From positions 1 to 5,365 of the forward strand of contig JABWBL010000276.1 of NCBI GenBank assembly GCA_013360535.1: a DNA stretch of 5,365 nucleotides, in the 5' to 3' direction. The notes beneath the pieces are model-generated. The model was not told the origin of the DNA, searched no databases, and saw nothing but the letters and a program-made list of their open reading frames with translations. The DNA comes from Planctomycetaceae bacterium (GTDB lineage Bacteria; Planctomycetota; UBA1135; GCA-002686595). Positions 4,598 through 5,365 of the stretch are shown here, in pieces. Each line of letters opens with the position of its first letter. Position 1 is the first letter of the stretch. A program made the position numbers and the translations under genes.

Positions 4598-5365
4598 TCA
4601 GCGCGGCTGCACGCCGCGCAGCTCCTGGATCTTGACCTTCAGGTCGCGCAGCGCCGAGCGCACGCCGTCGACTTCGCCGCGCAGCTCCTCGACGGCCGTG
4701 CGCAGCGTCTCGTTCGAGAGCGATCCGTTGCTCACGACGCGGAAGAGCGACGACGTGTCCGCCGCTCCGCGCACGTCGCTGGCGAGCCGCGCGCCAAACT
4801 CGCGCACGGGCTGGAACAGCGAGCGCACGATCTCCGCCGGCTCTTCCGCGACTTCGTCGCAGGCGTCCTCGCACTCGACGGCCTCGCAGTCGCCGAAGGA
4901 CTCGCACTCGTCGGCCTCGCAGTCGCCGAAGGACTCGCACTCGTCGAACTCCTCGAACTGGGCTTCCATCTCGTCGCCCCAGGTCTCGAGCGCGTCCTCC
5001 CACTGCTCTTCCCAGTCCTCCTGGGCGTCTTCCCACGCTTCGGCCTGCGCCTCGGCGAATTCCTCGGCCCATTCGGCCATGTCTTCGGCCCACTGCGGGT
5101 CGAGCGCCGCGACCTCGAGGCCCTCGAAGCTGGGGAGTTCGACCACGACCGCACCGTGGCCCGCGTGCAGGCCCTGCACGTGCACGCGGCTCGGGCTGCA
5201 ATCAGGATCGCCCCCCGGCACGCTCGGCTGCACTTCGATCACGCGCGTGCCCGAAGGCGCGACGTAGATGCCCTGCGGCGTCGTTTGCAGGCGGTACACC
5301 TGCTGGCCAGCACGAGCGCCGCCACGGGCACCACCCTGCGCGCCGCCCTGTCCGCTCGCGCCGCG
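4598..5365 (-). CDS. Partial acidic Trp/Cys-rich coiled-coil protein of unknown function (5' end outside window)
   Basis: 255 residues are visible. The frame is open to the window edge, starting in a Gly/Ala/Gln-rich stretch (GASGQGGAQGGARGG). The GTG at 5297-5299 is therefore probably internal (no Shine-Dalgarno, same frame open upstream). Visible residues 23-90 look beta-rich (YRLQTTPQGIYVAP, RVIEVQPSV, HGAVVVELPSF). Residues 92-140 are a very acidic helix with Trp, Phe, Met and Leu spaced 3-4-7 (WAEDMAEWAEEF ... WEEQWEDALETW), a heptad pattern with aromatic core positions. Residues 141-171 hold two identical 11-residue repeats DECESFGDCEA and a degenerate third with ECEDAC, giving six Cys among Glu/Asp. 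The C-terminus (about 221-250) is another likely coiled coil (VEELRGEVDGVRSALRDLKVKIQEL). I recognise no family; oligomerisation and metal binding are guesses. A strong terminator follows. Confidence 0.72.
   Translation of the reverse strand, partial: RGASGQGGAQGGARGGARAGQQVYRLQTTPQGIYVAPSGTRVIEVQPSVPGGDPDCSPSRVHVQGLHAGHGAVVVELPSFEGLEVAALDPQWAEDMAEWAEEFAEAQAEAWEDAQEDWEEQWEDALETWGDEMEAQFEEFDECESFGDCEADECESFGDCEAVECEDACDEVAEEPAEIVRSLFQPVREFGARLASDVRGAADTSSLFRVVSNGSLSNETLRTAVEELRGEVDGVRSALRDLKVKIQELRGVQPR
4880..4945 (-). repeat. Two perfect 33-bp tandem repeats (coding)
   Basis: Units 4880-4912 and 4913-4945 are identical and encode DECESFGDCEA twice in frame. A degenerate partial copy lies at 4868-4879. 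Perfect DNA identity implies a recent in-frame duplication. Confidence 0.9.

Noticed and set aside
4880..4945. CRISPR-like tandem repeats
   Set aside because: The repeats are directly adjacent with no spacers and encode in-frame peptide repeats.
4152..5201. 349-codon minus-strand frame overlapping the acidic protein
   Set aside because: Above 4598 it is Arg/Gly-rich antisense-like text in a shifted frame, and it crosses a strong terminator. Only the last 62 codons are kept as a weak candidate.
1..5365. tRNA, rRNA, transposase or attachment sites
   Set aside because: Looked for cloverleaf-like sequence, rRNA motifs, DDE-type or recombinase motifs and terminal repeats. None could be supported by eye.

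Overview
The window looks like a GC-rich bacterial genome fragment with every convincing gene on the minus strand. Two secreted beta-propeller proteins share a Cys-containing C-terminal domain. I associate this domain, from memory, with exported proteins of uncultured or marine Planctomycetes. That assignment is an inference and no search was run. Most of the window has strongly GC-biased third codon positions. The exception is the first ~280 bases, at about 58% GC by hand count (about 53% over the first 180), against about 75% just after.

Layout along the plus-strand coordinates: (1) 1-~280 is a compositionally different stretch whose minus strand encodes an Ala/Pro then Lys/Glu/Ala-rich partial protein. 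(2) ~283-858 is the N-terminal half of a HmuS/HemS-type heme-utilisation protein, cut off where it meets that stretch. Upstream of it lie a near-consensus sigma70-type promoter (909-937) and a 15-bp palindrome with Fur-box geometry (896-910). (3) 959-2686 is a secreted seven-repeat propeller protein with the shared C-terminal domain. (4) 2687-2879 is intergenic, with a strong hairpin. (5) 2880-4034 is a second secreted propeller with a different, ~44-residue repeat and the same C-terminal domain, starting at TTG. (6) 4035-4597 is mostly non-coding, with two hairpins, short repeats and a possible 62-residue small ORF. (7) 4598-5365 is the C-terminal part of an unrecognised acidic, Trp- and Cys-rich protein that continues past the window edge, followed by a good intrinsic terminator.

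The genes do not form an evident pathway. The two propeller proteins look like exported surface or matrix proteins of one family style. The heme gene has its own promoter and is probably a separate, possibly iron-controlled unit. The most interesting items are the shared C-terminal domain on two different propellers, the acidic Trp-heptad plus Cys-repeat protein, and the probable iron-responsive promoter. The abrupt junction near position 280 should be tested as an assembly chimera before any biology is built on it.
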